Shown one piece after another: positions 45,050 through 54,071 of a DNA stretch of 64,000 bases (the first letter of the stretch is position 1; each line of letters begins with the position of its first letter). Origin of the DNA: CAVVDY01 sp963819645 (GTDB lineage: Bacteria; Acidobacteriota; Terriglobia; Terriglobales; Acidobacteriaceae); contig CAWFWZ010000005.1 in the NCBI GenBank assembly GCA_963819645.1, forward strand, positions 1-64,000. The letters run 5' to 3'. The notes below the pieces were generated by a model, which was given only the letters and a program-made list of their open reading frames with translations, did not search any database and was not told the origin of the DNA. The position numbers and the translations under genes were made by a program.

Positions 45050-45797
45050 AGGCCCTCTCTTTGGCACACCTCTCCTGAGCTGTGCGAATCTACAAATTTT
45101 TCGTATTGGGAACTCGTTCTCGGGCGCGTACTACCTTACACGGTACGAAAGGAACGGCAGGACTCATTTTCCAACTACCAGGCGGAGACGAAGTAGCCCG
45201 GATGATCCGTGCAATATTAACTGTTATCGCTGCACGTGCAATTGTGCTTTTGCAGACGAACGCATGCGGACTAACGAAAGGCGAGAAGGGAACTCTGTAG
45301 AATTGGCGTCTGGGCGGAGACTACTACTGAAAGTACATCTCAATTAGTAAGTATTGATGCGCCACAAATAAGATTACGGCTGCACCTTCACACCTATTCT
45401 TCAGTCGAACCATTCTTGCTCGTTATCCAAATTTGTTGTTTGCTTTCGCGATAATACTAGTGCAGTGGTAGAAAAGTTCAATAGCTCTGAAGTGGTCAGT
45501 GTGATGGCCGTAAAGTGGTATTTTACTTGAGATGGAAAAGGCAGCCGACGACTGGCTAAACTAAAGTTATACCGAAGGTTATTTTATGGCGGACTTCTTT
45601 TCAACGCTTGGGCTCTTCGGTGCTGCACCAGGATTTCGCAAGGTGACTTACAGATACATATAGCATCTTAATGCTATATACTTATAAGTTAATACAGGAT
45701 AAATGGTTCGTCTCGCGAAGATGCGAGGCGAGAGCCGCCTGTTTTTCGGCAGGTCTAAGATTAGGGGTATGAACTTCGATCATTTGGCGATGCAAAC
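45050..45797. other. Intergenic stretch, no gene seen
   Basis: Upstream of the divergent MBG gene and the 45798 gene. AT content is higher than average (for example TATACTTATAAGTTAATACAG at about 45677-45697 in pieces). Two small hairpins at 45713-45770 (TCTCGC...GCGAGGCGAGA and GCCGCCTG...CAGG) precede the 45798 gene and could be a leader structure, but I cannot assign a class. Confidence 0.4.
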
Positions 45798-46235
45798 ATG
45801 AACCGGTCTCGTCAGCTACTCCTGGTCTTGGCAATACTGCTTCTCGTGACGGTCGCCAGGGCAAAAGTGACAGCGGCGAATTTTCAAGAGGACGAGCATG
45901 CGAGTGCCGCATCCGAAGTTTGGGGTGGTCGCGATATTCGTTTGCGGATCAATGCTCAGGGAGCCACAGTAGAATTCGACTGCGCTGACGGCAAGATATT
46001 GCAGCCTATCAAAGCTGACGCCAACGGAGAATTTACCGCGCGCGGCACGTTCACCCCTGGGCTATTCGGCCCGGTCCGAAAAGACAATCCCCCGCGAGAA
46101 GTGCCAGCGATTTATAAAGGCAAGATTTCGGGCGATACGGTGCACCTGCAAGTGATTCTCGAAAACAAGGAAATGCAGCCCCCGCCATTCACCTTGACTA
46201 AAGGTAAAGATGGGCATGTTGTTCGCTGCCAGTAG
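45798..46235 (+). CDS. Small secreted hypothetical protein
   Basis: A 145-residue exported protein. The signal peptide (QLLLVLAILLLVTVARA) is followed by a beta-rich domain (GGRDIRLRINAQGATVEFDC, ANGEFTARGTFTPGLFGPV, TVHLQVILENKEMQPPPFTL) and a single Cys near the C-terminus. The fold resembles secreted lipocalin- or NEAT-like beta proteins, but I do not assign a family. The tail matches no neighbour. Its 3' end abuts the duplicated cytochrome fragment. Confidence 0.65.
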   Translation: MNRSRQLLLVLAILLLVTVARAKVTAANFQEDEHASAASEVWGGRDIRLRINAQGATVEFDCADGKILQPIKADANGEFTARGTFTPGLFGPVRKDNPPREVPAIYKGKISGDTVHLQVILENKEMQPPPFTLTKGKDGHVVRCQ

Positions 46236-46249
46236 AGTCGTTGAAGGTG

Positions 46250-46560
46250 GCGTTTCCGAAGAAGCTAGTTCTTGCTGATGAGGGTTTTCAGATCGTACTT
46301 GGGTTTGACCGGCTGTTCCTTCTGCTAATCGTGGTAGCTATAGCATTCGTAGCAGTGCCCCTCCGCAGCGTTCGCCATCGGCCCTGCCTCTTTATGGCAA
46401 CGGCGACAAGTCTCGATTCCGGGAAGGTTGCTGTCGTTGGTGAGATTGCTTTCCGCGATCTGCGTGTGACACGACTCGCAGCTTAGCATGCGATGTGCCT
46501 GGTGGTCGAAGTCAGCGTGGATGAACCAGCGCGCCGGAATCACAGCTTTTACCGTGGGAG
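46250..46560 (-). pseudogene. Duplicated 3' fragment of the decaheme cytochrome gene
   Basis: About 310 bases closely match the 3' end of the gene at 55706-57124 (positions about 55693-56004). The frame encodes WFIHADFDHQAHRMLSCESC, CRRCHKEAGPMANAAEG, CYECYSYHD and then a TAG where the parent has Trp. The parent heme motif CYECH is changed to CYECY, so the copy has lost both a heme ligand and the reading frame end. It is a decayed partial duplicate without start. Confidence 0.85.
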
Positions 46561-46599
46561 GGTGGTGCAGTTGTTCTCACCGCAGACCCCAGCCAAACT

Positions 46600-46901
46600 T
46601 CTATGGGTTCGCGCCACGGCCCGTACCCAAACTGATCGCTACCTATAAGACACATGGTCCCACTTTGCCGATCTTGCGTGGCATCGATCGGGACCGCGCC
46701 GTCGATGAAAGCGGCAATCAGCTTGCCGCGTTTGGACGTCGGGGCTCGCGTCCTTTTAATCAGGAAGAGATGAAAAAGCTCTATATGCGAAACGGTCAGC
46801 TCTTCACGGTTGACGATACTCCAGTCGGATCGCCTGTGGACCTATTGAAGTCGGAGAAGCGAAAAGAATCGACCAGCGGCACCCCGTCTCCGGAAAGATA
46901 G
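46600..46901 (+). pseudogene. Unassigned open segment, possible 3' gene remnant
   Basis: In the frame ending at 46901 the sequence FYGFAPRPVPKLIATYKTHG, VDESGNQLAAFGRRGSRPFN and EEMKKLYMRNGQLFTVDD looks protein-like. The upstream part of the frame runs into the antisense of the cytochrome fragment and has no sensible start. It may be the 3' end of a gene cut by the duplication event. I do not recognise it. Confidence 0.25.
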
Positions 46902-46937
46902 AGTCCGCATGCTCGACTGCTGCCAACGAATACTCGC

Positions 46938-47539
46938 CTACTGCACGTCGGTAACTTGGCCTTTAACGAACGTTACCTTCATATCTGAGTAGTAGTAAAT
47001 TTCTTTCGCGCCCAGCTTGACGACTTTCTGTGGTTGACCAAAAATTCCGACAACCTGATCTTCTGTCTGACCTAAGAGTACCGTTCGGCGTGTCGATCTC
47101 GTAAATCTCACCGCTCATCAGGCGTTGGACGGTTAAGCTGACCGAGCCCTGATTCACCCGGAATTGCACAGTGCTGCGGCTGACATTCGTAAGGGTCACG
47201 CTAGTTTCCGAATTCAGGCGAATGAACCCGTCACCGACATTCAGCTCTGCCCGGGAATTCTTATCGGCCCAGATGTCAGTATTGATCGTCAGCGAAAGGT
47301 TGAGGGCGGCCGCGACCCACTGATTGGTTCCGTTGGACGCTATCGATACTTCCCCCAGCAGATACTGCACGCGAGCAACCCGCCCGCCGGCATTCGGGAT
47401 CCCGGCATTACTGCCGCCCGTCTGTGCCCACGCAGATCCGAGGCACCAGAGCGATATCAGCAGAACCGTAATACTGTGCTGCAGCAGAGCGTGAGACTTC
47501 ACCCTCCGGTCCGGCGATCCTTTGCTTGACATCGCACTC
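46938..47539 (-). CDS. Secreted FecR-like protein with C-terminal GQT...DVQ module, frame shift at about 47085
   Basis: From ATG 47539 a signal peptide (ALLQHSITVLLISLWCLGSA) leads to a FecR-type domain (VARVQYLLGEVSIASNG, WVAAALNLSLTINTDIW, GFIRLNSETSVTLTNVS, GEIYEIDTPNGT). At about 47085 the frame changes to LLGQTEDQVVGIFGQPQKVV, KLGAKEIYYYSDMKVTF and KGQVTDVQ, ending at TAG 46938. That tail is homologous to the ends of the genes at 47408 and 49568. The 5' part overlaps the 3' extension of the 47408 gene. Confidence 0.7.
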
Positions 47540-49510
47540 ATGAGACCGTCTCCAAAGCGAAGTCCCGACCCAGTCGGTCGGTAATACTCTGGACGGAACA
47601 CACTGCACATCGGAAACCTTGCCGTCCTTGAACATCACTTTCATGTCCTTGTACACGTAGGTTTTCTTTGCTCCTAAATCGATCACCTTCAGTGGAGGCC
47701 CAAGCGCGGCCGTTACCTGATCTGTAGTTTGGCCGGTTTGGATTTCGATCGGTGCAGAGCTGGAGGCAGCTTCCTTGGGATTGTCGGCCGTTGGAGTTGG
47801 CGCAGCTTGCTGCTGAACCTCGGCCGCAACCTCACTTTCCGCCTGGTCAGCCTCCGCTAACTGCTTAGTAATTTCTTCGGCGCCGTTCGGGTCGGCAGGC
47901 GGAGCAGCCTTTGCATAACCAGCTTCCACGGGCGGAGCGGCAGCCGAAGGCGGTAGCGCGGGTATCTGTTTCCCCTGTTTCGTCTGCAGTTCCTCTAGAC
48001 CCTGATCGACCACATCGCGCATGTGGTTTTGCATTTCCTGGAGATCATCGACCGCGACCGTGACTGTGGTCCCTTTGCGACACTCCTTGCCACCCTTACT
48101 CGACAGAACTACCACATTTGCGTTGGGAGAATCTGCCGGCGGAGCCGCCGCCAGTTGGACCGCGTCACCGTCGCTGAGCGCGCATTCTGCCGACGAAGAT
48201 GCATCGACCACATCCAACGCTCCGCCCACAACAAAGACATGAGGGTGGCCATCGGATAGCAATCTGGCTATACCGCTGGACGCCGCGTCAGGATCCTGGT
48301 CCTTTGCATTTTGTTGCGCCTCGGAGTTTTCGAGGGCGATCTGGTTCTTCACTTCGTCGGCAATCTGCTGCCTTACTTCCGGTGTAATGGGCGTTGCACC
48401 GCCGGCCGCCGTTACCGGGTCGGCCTGTAGCTGCGCTTCCTGCTGGGCTTGATAGGACGCAGCCAGGTTAGCCGCAAGCAGGTAATCGGCCAGCCAGAGA
48501 GAAGCGGTGAGATAGACCGGCGCTGGGGCAAAATAGTAACCATAGTAGCCATACCATGGATTGGGCCCCCATCCCCAGGAATAGTAAACCGGCAGATACC
48601 AGGGATTATAAGACCAGCCATAAAACGCGGGAGGATAGTAACGAACGGGAGCATAAACCTCTACATACCTACCGTGATAATAGTAGTGATTGTAGTAACG
48701 GTTATAGACTCGTCCATGGTAATAGTAGCTGCGGCGTGCGAACTCCCGATCATGGTACCTATAGCCACGTTGAACATAGCCCGGGCGACCTCGCTCCGCT
48801 ACGATGCGATGGTCTCCGCGCTCAACCGAAACCCGGCGGTTGCCGTTGAGCCCATGGTGGACATCCATGCCGCGTTGCGTGTTGTGAACTTCGCGGACCG
48901 TGCCATTTGGCCGCTTCTGCATCGCGCTGCCGTTCTTCGTTTCGTGGGTTACAACCCCCTTAGGAGCAGGTCTGCTCGACATGGCTGCGTTGGTCGTATG
49001 GGTCTGCTTACCAGTCGCCCCACCTTGGACCGCTCCGGTTCCGCCCGGATGGCCCGCCCCCGTATTCGGGCCGGTCTTGGTTGTAGTGGCGTGCGCATTA
49101 GTCGCACCGGAGTGTCCGGTGGGATTGCTGGTAGTCGCACCGGAGTGACCCGCCGGGTTGCCGGTGGTGGGACCAGTGTGCGCGGCCGTGGGATTGCTGG
49201 TAGTCACACCGGAGTGCCCGGTCGGATTATTGGTGGTTGGACCGGTGTGGCTCGTCGAAGCGCCGGTGGTTGTCGTAGTATGTGCGGTAGTGTGACTGGC
49301 ACCAGTTGCCGATGCACCTCCTGACGAGGGGTGGCTTGCACCGCCGCTTCCTGCAGCGTGAGGTGCTGCCGCTGGCTTCGCGGGTGCAGCCGGCTTGGCG
49401 CTGCCTTTCTTGTCGTCAGGTCGGGCCCATGCACTCGCTGCCATGAGCAATGTAAGCGTTAGGCCCACAAATAGAGTACGGCAGACTCTTTGGAATTTGG
49501 ATGCTTGCAT
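47408..49510 (-). CDS. Secreted low-complexity and Tyr/Trp-rich protein, paralogue 1
   Basis: A 700-residue exported protein. After the signal peptide (LFVGLTLTLLMAASAWA) come a Thr/Ser/His/Gly-rich stretch of about 150 residues, a Tyr-rich central part (YYYHGRVYNRYYNHYYYHG), the hallmark YYPPAFYGWSYNPWYLPVYY and SASLWLADYLLAANLAASY region, a Val/Asp domain and the module GQTTDQVTAALGPPLKVI, KTYVYKDMKVMFKDGKVSDVQ. Relatives end exactly at DVQ; here TGT replaces the stop and the frame runs 67 residues further into the FecR gene. Family seen widely in Acidobacteriota; function unknown. Confidence 0.8.
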   Translation of the reverse strand: MQASKFQRVCRTLFVGLTLTLLMAASAWARPDDKKGSAKPAAPAKPAAAPHAAGSGGASHPSSGGASATGASHTTAHTTTTTGASTSHTGPTTNNPTGHSGVTTSNPTAAHTGPTTGNPAGHSGATTSNPTGHSGATNAHATTTKTGPNTGAGHPGGTGAVQGGATGKQTHTTNAAMSSRPAPKGVVTHETKNGSAMQKRPNGTVREVHNTQRGMDVHHGLNGNRRVSVERGDHRIVAERGRPGYVQRGYRYHDREFARRSYYYHGRVYNRYYNHYYYHGRYVEVYAPVRYYPPAFYGWSYNPWYLPVYYSWGWGPNPWYGYYGYYFAPAPVYLTASLWLADYLLAANLAASYQAQQEAQLQADPVTAAGGATPITPEVRQQIADEVKNQIALENSEAQQNAKDQDPDAASSGIARLLSDGHPHVFVVGGALDVVDASSSAECALSDGDAVQLAAAPPADSPNANVVVLSSKGGKECRKGTTVTVAVDDLQEMQNHMRDVVDQGLEELQTKQGKQIPALPPSAAAPPVEAGYAKAAPPADPNGAEEITKQLAEADQAESEVAAEVQQQAAPTPTADNPKEAASSSAPIEIQTGQTTDQVTAALGPPLKVIDLGAKKTYVYKDMKVMFKDGKVSDVQCVPSRVLPTDWVGTSLWRRSHECDVKQRIAGPEGEVSRSAAAQYYGSADIALVPRICVGTDGRQ

Positions 49511-49567
49511 GAGGGTATCCTTTTCTCCTTGGCCAGTCTGGTCCCCATCGGCACGAAGGTTGTAAAA

Positions 49568-51395
49568 CTATTGAACTTCCGCGGCTTTATCTTTAACGGA
49601 GGCGATTTTCATGTCCTGGTAGTAATAAAGGTGTTTCGACGGCAGTCTAACTAGTCTCTGTGGCTGCCCAAGTATCGCTATCACCTGCTCCTCCGTTTGT
49701 CCTATCGAGAATTCATCGTAAACGACTTGCTTAACTTACCTGTTTGGCGACTTGCTGAACTTCCAGCTCTGTCTCTCTTGCCTGTTGCAATTGCCGTTGC
49801 AAGTCGTCACTCGCGTTCAAGTCCGGTATCGCTCGACCATCTTCGGACGGTCGGGAACTGGCGTCCGGGGCAGGTGGCAAACCTTTACTGCCCTGGTTCT
49901 GAGCCAGCGTTCGCAATCCCTGATCAATCTGCTCGCGGAAAGAATTGTGCATTTGTTGCAGATCCTGCACCGCTACCTTGAGCTGTGAACCGGCGCGACA
50001 ATCCTTATCCTTGCTGCTATTCACGAGCACTCTAACGCTCTCATTTGCCTCCGGAGTATCGTCGATTCGACTGACTACGTCGCCGGGAGTCAGCGCACAT
50101 TCAATTCCGTCGCTCGATTGCTCGTCAAGCAATGCAGCCACCAGAAAAGTGCGCTGCCTGGGATCGAGAGCGTCTGGTAGTCGTTCGTCTCCCGAACGGG
50201 CTGGCTCTGGACTATCCGCGGCAGGCTGCCCGGCCCCCATCGCTGTGTCGCGTTCGGCGGTGAGTTGGGCCTTCACTTCCTCAGCAATCGCCTGTTTCAG
50301 TTCATCGGAAATCGGAGCCGCCGGAAGACTGCGGACTCATAGCTTGTGCCTGGGCGGCATTAGAGTTACCGGCAATGTAGGCTGCCTGCAAGCTCTGGGC
50401 CAGCAGGTAGTCAGTCAGCCACAACGAAGCGCTCACATAGTACGGATAGGGGGCGAAATAGTAACTGTAATATGTGTACCAAGGCACTCCATTCCAACCC
50501 CATTGCCAGTAGACCGGAGCTATCCACGGAGAATAGACCCAGCCATAGAATGCGGGAACATAATAGTAAGCCGGCACATAGTGGTAAAAGTAAGCTCCGT
50601 GATAGTAGTAAGTGGAGTAAGCCCGAGCATAGGTGTGTCCGTTGATCACATAGGTCCTGCTAACATAGGTGCGTCCATGTCTGGTATATGGGTGCTCGAC
50701 AAACCCATAGTGGTGTCCCATGCTCACGACGCGGCTGTGGTCCACACGAACGGTTTCTATCTGCTGCCGCCCATGCGGACCATAAATAATCCTGGTGTTC
50801 TTAGCCTGAATAACGCTCACTCGACCTGAAGGCCCGATCTTGGCTACTGCCCCAGCCTCGAGTTGTGACTTCTTTCATCCGATTATTCTTGTCGTAAATG
50901 ACGCTTTCGCCTCTGCTTCGCGTCACTTTCGTCGAGCCGTCCGCACGCTTCTCGATTTGCCTGTTGCTCGGGTGATTCCCACTCGACAGCTGGGCTCCGT
51001 TGTTGGACGAGTGTTGAGTTGAGCCTGCTGCATGGGATGGGTGCTGGGCATTTCCTGAATGGGTTTGGCCAGCGGAAGGATTTGAAGTTGTCGGCTTCGA
51101 GGTTGAATGCTGGGCCGCATTGGGCTTCGAGGAGTTGGTTGCTCCGCTTGAGGAATGCGGAGCCGTGACGGCCGGCGAGTGCGACCCGGCGGCTGACGAG
51201 GAGTGCTGCGGAGTGGCTGGCGCAGAATGTGGCGCCGGAGCAGAGGCAGCGTGCTGCATCATAGCCCAACTCATCACCAGGCTGCTATGAAAGCTACCAT
51301 TCTGCTGCGCCATCATTGCCGGAGCGGCCAGAATGAGCGAACTCAGTAGAAGGCTAGTTCCCAGAGCTTTCAGTTCGGCCCAGAGTGCGTTTCAT
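49568..51395 (-). pseudogene. Secreted Tyr/Trp-rich protein, paralogue 2, broken into four frames
   Basis: Pieces in order: signal peptide (LKALGTSLLLSSLILAAPA) from ATG 51395; a His/Ser-rich stretch (51316-50801); the Tyr-rich core VPAFYGWVYSPWIAPVYW and SASLWLTDYLLAQSLQAAY (50820-50302); the DALDPRQRTFLVAALLDE to VQQVAKQ part (50276-49731); and IGQTEEQVIAILGQPQRLV with KHLYYYQDMKIASV ending in a proper TAG at 49568. Every piece aligns with paralogue 1 in order. At least four indels separate them. Either a pseudogene or a badly called region. Confidence 0.75.
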
Positions 51396-51494
51396 CGAAG
51401 CCTCGCGTATAGTCGCGGAGTCTTTTCCGCCTTGCACTATTGAGAACGTATGGAATTGGGAAATTCCACACGCGCAGAAGCTAAAGCGCAAATT

Positions 51495-51949
51495 TCATCT
51501 TGATGCCGGCTGGGTTACGGAGTTAGTTGTCCTTTCGTAAACCGTAGCCGACTCAATGAACATTTCAACGATCCGACCGGAGTCAAATTGCAGGGCCTTG
51601 CCGCCACCGCGGCCTAGAGTGCCTTTATTATCCGTGGCGCCCTTGAGGGTGTAGCGCGCACCCTCCCGTTCAACCACGGTAATCACCAGCGAGGTTGAGT
51701 TCTGGTTTTGTCTCTCATATCCCCGAACGCCTGTTCCTTGAGCAAGTTCTACCACGCCATTCTGGGTAATCGGTTCGAACAATGACCCATCAAAAGTTAG
51801 TGTTCCGTCTGGGTGCTTCACTAAAGAACTGATCCTGACCCAGATCCTGGTGCCCGCCTCCAGTCGAATCGAAACGGGAAGATTGGAGACTTGTTTGGTT
51901 GTGGGTTGTCGGGACGGCGGGAGGTTGTGAAGGTTGTTAGACCCATACG
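51495..51949 (-). CDS. C-terminal part of the anti-sigma protein, displaced frame
   Basis: An open frame directly follows the anti-sigma stop (from about 51949) and reads TYGSNNLHNLPPSRQ, VSNLPVSIRLEAGTRIWVRI, TLTFDGSLFEPITQNGVVEL, SLVITVVEREGARYTLKGAT to 51495. It has no ATG near its beginning; the first ATG is 51821. The LEAGTRIWVRI pattern resembles the C-terminal beta domain that follows the membrane helix in many acidobacterial zf-HC2 proteins. I infer a single anti-sigma gene 51495-52822 with one frame shift near 51955-51985. Confidence 0.5.
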
Positions 51950-51952
51950 TGG

Positions 51953-52822
51953 CTAGCTGATTATGGCCAGCCCGGGCCGCCGGGACAGAACCCGAGTCCC
52001 TCCGGCACCGACAGCTTCGTTCTGTTTCGCCGGGTTCGAGGCCGACGCAACGCTCGCATTGCCGGTATCGGCAGGAGCAGCAGTGACCGCGTGGTCAGCG
52101 GATTTGTCAAATCTGGGCGCCTGCGCATTCGCCGTGATCTGCGAGGCATCCGCCGTGGTGGCGATGCTCGGTGTCACGGGCGAGGGAAGATGTTTCTCTT
52201 CCGGCTTCGCCCGTACTACCTTCGCGCCCGATGATTTTTCGGCTAGCGGAGCGTTAGCCCTTGATCCAGATGTGGACGATGTTACCGAGTGAGGCGCTTC
52301 CGGTTTGGCTTCCGTAGTCTGAGCGGGAAAGGTGGCGTGCGCGGTTTGCACTTCATGCGAAATTCTCGCCGTGGGCTTCAGCACTAGCACCGCCAACAGG
52401 GCGAAGGAGGCCGCGGCGAAGGCTCCAACTGCCCATCCGGTTCTCCATTTAGACCACCAAGTACTCGCGGGCGTCCTCCGGTTGGAATCAATCTGAGGAG
52501 GGAGGCTGCGACCTGACTGGGGCTGGCCGCGAAGAGTGATCTCCATCCAGTTGTTCAGCCTTTTTTCTACATTGGTCCACTCGATCGGGTCCTCTTTTGC
52601 GGCGGGCGTCGCAAAAGCGAGCAAGCGGGAATAGAGGTCGCGGCACCGGGAGCAACCGGCCAGATGGGCCTCGACTCTACGCTTCTCCTCCGCCGCAATG
52701 CGCTCCTCCGCGAAAGCACACAAGAGCTCCGCCTCAGGGCAGAGGCCCCCTTTCGTCGGCGTCTGTTCCCGCATCAAAGGCATAAGCCTTTCCAGAAAAA
52801 CCTCTTCCGCCCAATCCTTCAT
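51953..52822 (-). CDS. Anti-sigma factor with zf-HC2 domain
   Basis: A 289-residue single-pass membrane anti-sigma factor. The N-terminal zinc domain includes CPEAELLCAFAEERI and the H-x3-C-x2-C motif in VEAHLAGCSRCRDLY (ZAS type). A membrane helix (GWAVGAFAAASFALLAVLVL) is at about residues 130-150, followed by an extracytoplasmic Ala/Pro/Thr-rich stretch. The start overlaps the sigma factor stop by ATGA, so the two are translationally coupled. The C-terminal end may continue in another frame (see 51495-51949). Confidence 0.88.
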   Translation of the reverse strand: MKDWAEEVFLERLMPLMREQTPTKGGLCPEAELLCAFAEERIAAEEKRRVEAHLAGCSRCRDLYSRLLAFATPAAKEDPIEWTNVEKRLNNWMEITLRGQPQSGRSLPPQIDSNRRTPASTWWSKWRTGWAVGAFAAASFALLAVLVLKPTARISHEVQTAHATFPAQTTEAKPEAPHSVTSSTSGSRANAPLAEKSSGAKVVRAKPEEKHLPSPVTPSIATTADASQITANAQAPRFDKSADHAVTAAPADTGNASVASASNPAKQNEAVGAGGTRVLSRRPGLAIIS

Positions 52823-53397
52823 AGCAACTCAGCCAACGTCCCCTTCACCCGCAACCAAAGTGTCCGCCGGCCATTCTGCAAGTGCGACTTCACCGCTTGT
52901 ACGGTAAGGCCAGTCGATGCGGCCGTCTCTTCGTAGGAGTAGCCCTCGATTTTCATTTCCACACAACGTCGCTGCTCCGACGGAAGGGTCTGCAACTCCT
53001 GAAGCACCTGTTGAACCGCCAGGCGCAAATCCGATGTTTGCTCCAGCACCTCACCAGAGGGAAGTTGTTCCAATTCCCTCTCCTTTTCCTGGAGCTCTGT
53101 CTCCGGCTGGCTCTTTCGCCACAGATCGATACAGATGTTTTTCGCAATTCGCATAAGCCAGCCGCCAAAGTTACCACCGGAAAAACGGTGCATGTTCTGG
53201 TAGGCGCGCAAAAAGGTTTCCTGAGTAGCGTCTTCTGCGATGTTGCCGTCGGAGAAAAATCCTTTGCACGCGAAATAGACCTGCCTGTGATAGCGTGCGA
53301 ACAGCTCCGCAAAGTATTCCGAGTGTCCCGTCTGCTGGAAGCCAACGATGAGGTCTTCATCCAGCATCTCGCTTCGTGGCTGAACTCCTGCAGTCAT
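52819..53397 (-). CDS. ECF-type RNA polymerase sigma factor
   Basis: A 192-residue sigma-70 family factor. Region 2 shows YFAELFARYHRQVYFACKGF, EDATQETFLRAYQNMHRF and GGWLMRIAKNICIDLWRK. Region 4 shows LQTLPSEQRRCVEMKIEGYSY and TGLTVQAVKSHLQNGRRTLW. It directs RNA polymerase to extracytoplasmic-response promoters and is presumably held by the anti-sigma factor encoded next to it. Regulon unknown; the broken secreted-protein genes downstream (49568, 47408) are the nearest candidates. Confidence 0.93.
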   Translation of the reverse strand: MTAGVQPRSEMLDEDLIVGFQQTGHSEYFAELFARYHRQVYFACKGFFSDGNIAEDATQETFLRAYQNMHRFSGGNFGGWLMRIAKNICIDLWRKSQPETELQEKERELEQLPSGEVLEQTSDLRLAVQQVLQELQTLPSEQRRCVEMKIEGYSYEETAASTGLTVQAVKSHLQNGRRTLWLRVKGTLAELL

Positions 53398-53857
53398 AAC
53401 GGGCGAAATTCAACAATTCCACAAACCAGGAACACAGAATGCTGGAATTTCTGGAGATAAGACGGCTGGGCGCTCCGCGAGAGGAATTTTTAGGGCAGAG
53501 AGCTTAGGTGAAGGAGCACCATAGCAATCCATCACTACCCGCTGCTACACAAACAACGGAGACGGAAAATTCTGAAGAATGATTCCAAACTCCCGATTCG
53601 CCACAGACAGCGCAGCATAGCCCTATTTTTGTCGGAATCCAGAGTTTTTGTTGGAGCTATTGAGTGGTATTAATGACCCATAAGTCAATTGATTTTGTTA
53701 CTCGCGAGGAAGGGAGAAAAATGGCACCCTTCCAAACGACGGATACATTTTGGGCACGATTTTGCATTGCGCGGGCGGGCTGGTTTGACCGTAGGGGCAC
53801 ATAATACGATGGTATGCTGCAGCTACCGACATCGCAGATCGCAAATGCGCCGAGAAC
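53398..53857. other. Intergenic stretch, no intact gene seen
   Basis: Between the divergent sigma factor and the histidine-kinase remnant. No frame gives a convincing protein. AT-rich parts (for example near 53620-53690) may hold the sigma factor promoter. Confidence 0.35.
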
Positions 53858-53999
53858 GCTCGGGCATGGGCCTGGCGATTAGAGCTCCATCGTCGAGTCG
53901 CATGGCGGCCGTTTATGGGCCACTGCGAACGAGGAACGCGGCGCTACGTTTTCTTTCACGCTGCCTGTCGCCGTTGCCGTGCGAGTGCCCGGTACTTGA
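53858..53999 (+). pseudogene. 3' remnant of a histidine kinase ATPase domain
   Basis: The plus strand encodes SGMGLAI (the G2 box of HATPase_c) in one frame. In the next frame follow IVESHGGRLWATANEERGAT and FSFTLPVAVAVRVPGT with a TGA at 53997. This is the end of a sensor histidine kinase, such as a PAS/GAF hybrid kinase. No N-box or HisKA domain is upstream, so it is a 5'-deleted fragment with a frame shift near 53883. Confidence 0.7.
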
Positions 54000-54071
54000 A
54001 CCCGATTCGTTGATGGCCAGGAGAGTTTAGATTTGGGTAGACCGATCAACGTAGAAATCCAGGCATCGCTT

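Noticed and set aside
43824..45347. Plus-strand frame of 507 codons
   Set aside because: Antisense of the MBG surface protein; open only because that gene has a repeat-rich biased composition.
45700..45790. Hairpins upstream of the 45798 gene as a possible riboswitch
   Set aside because: The two small stems do not match any riboswitch consensus I can recall, and no second copy exists in the window.
48021..49324. Plus-strand frames opposite the Tyr/Trp-rich secreted gene
   Set aside because: They are antisense shadows of low-complexity coding sequence; the Val/Pro/Ile-rich translation mirrors the Tyr/Thr/Gly codons.
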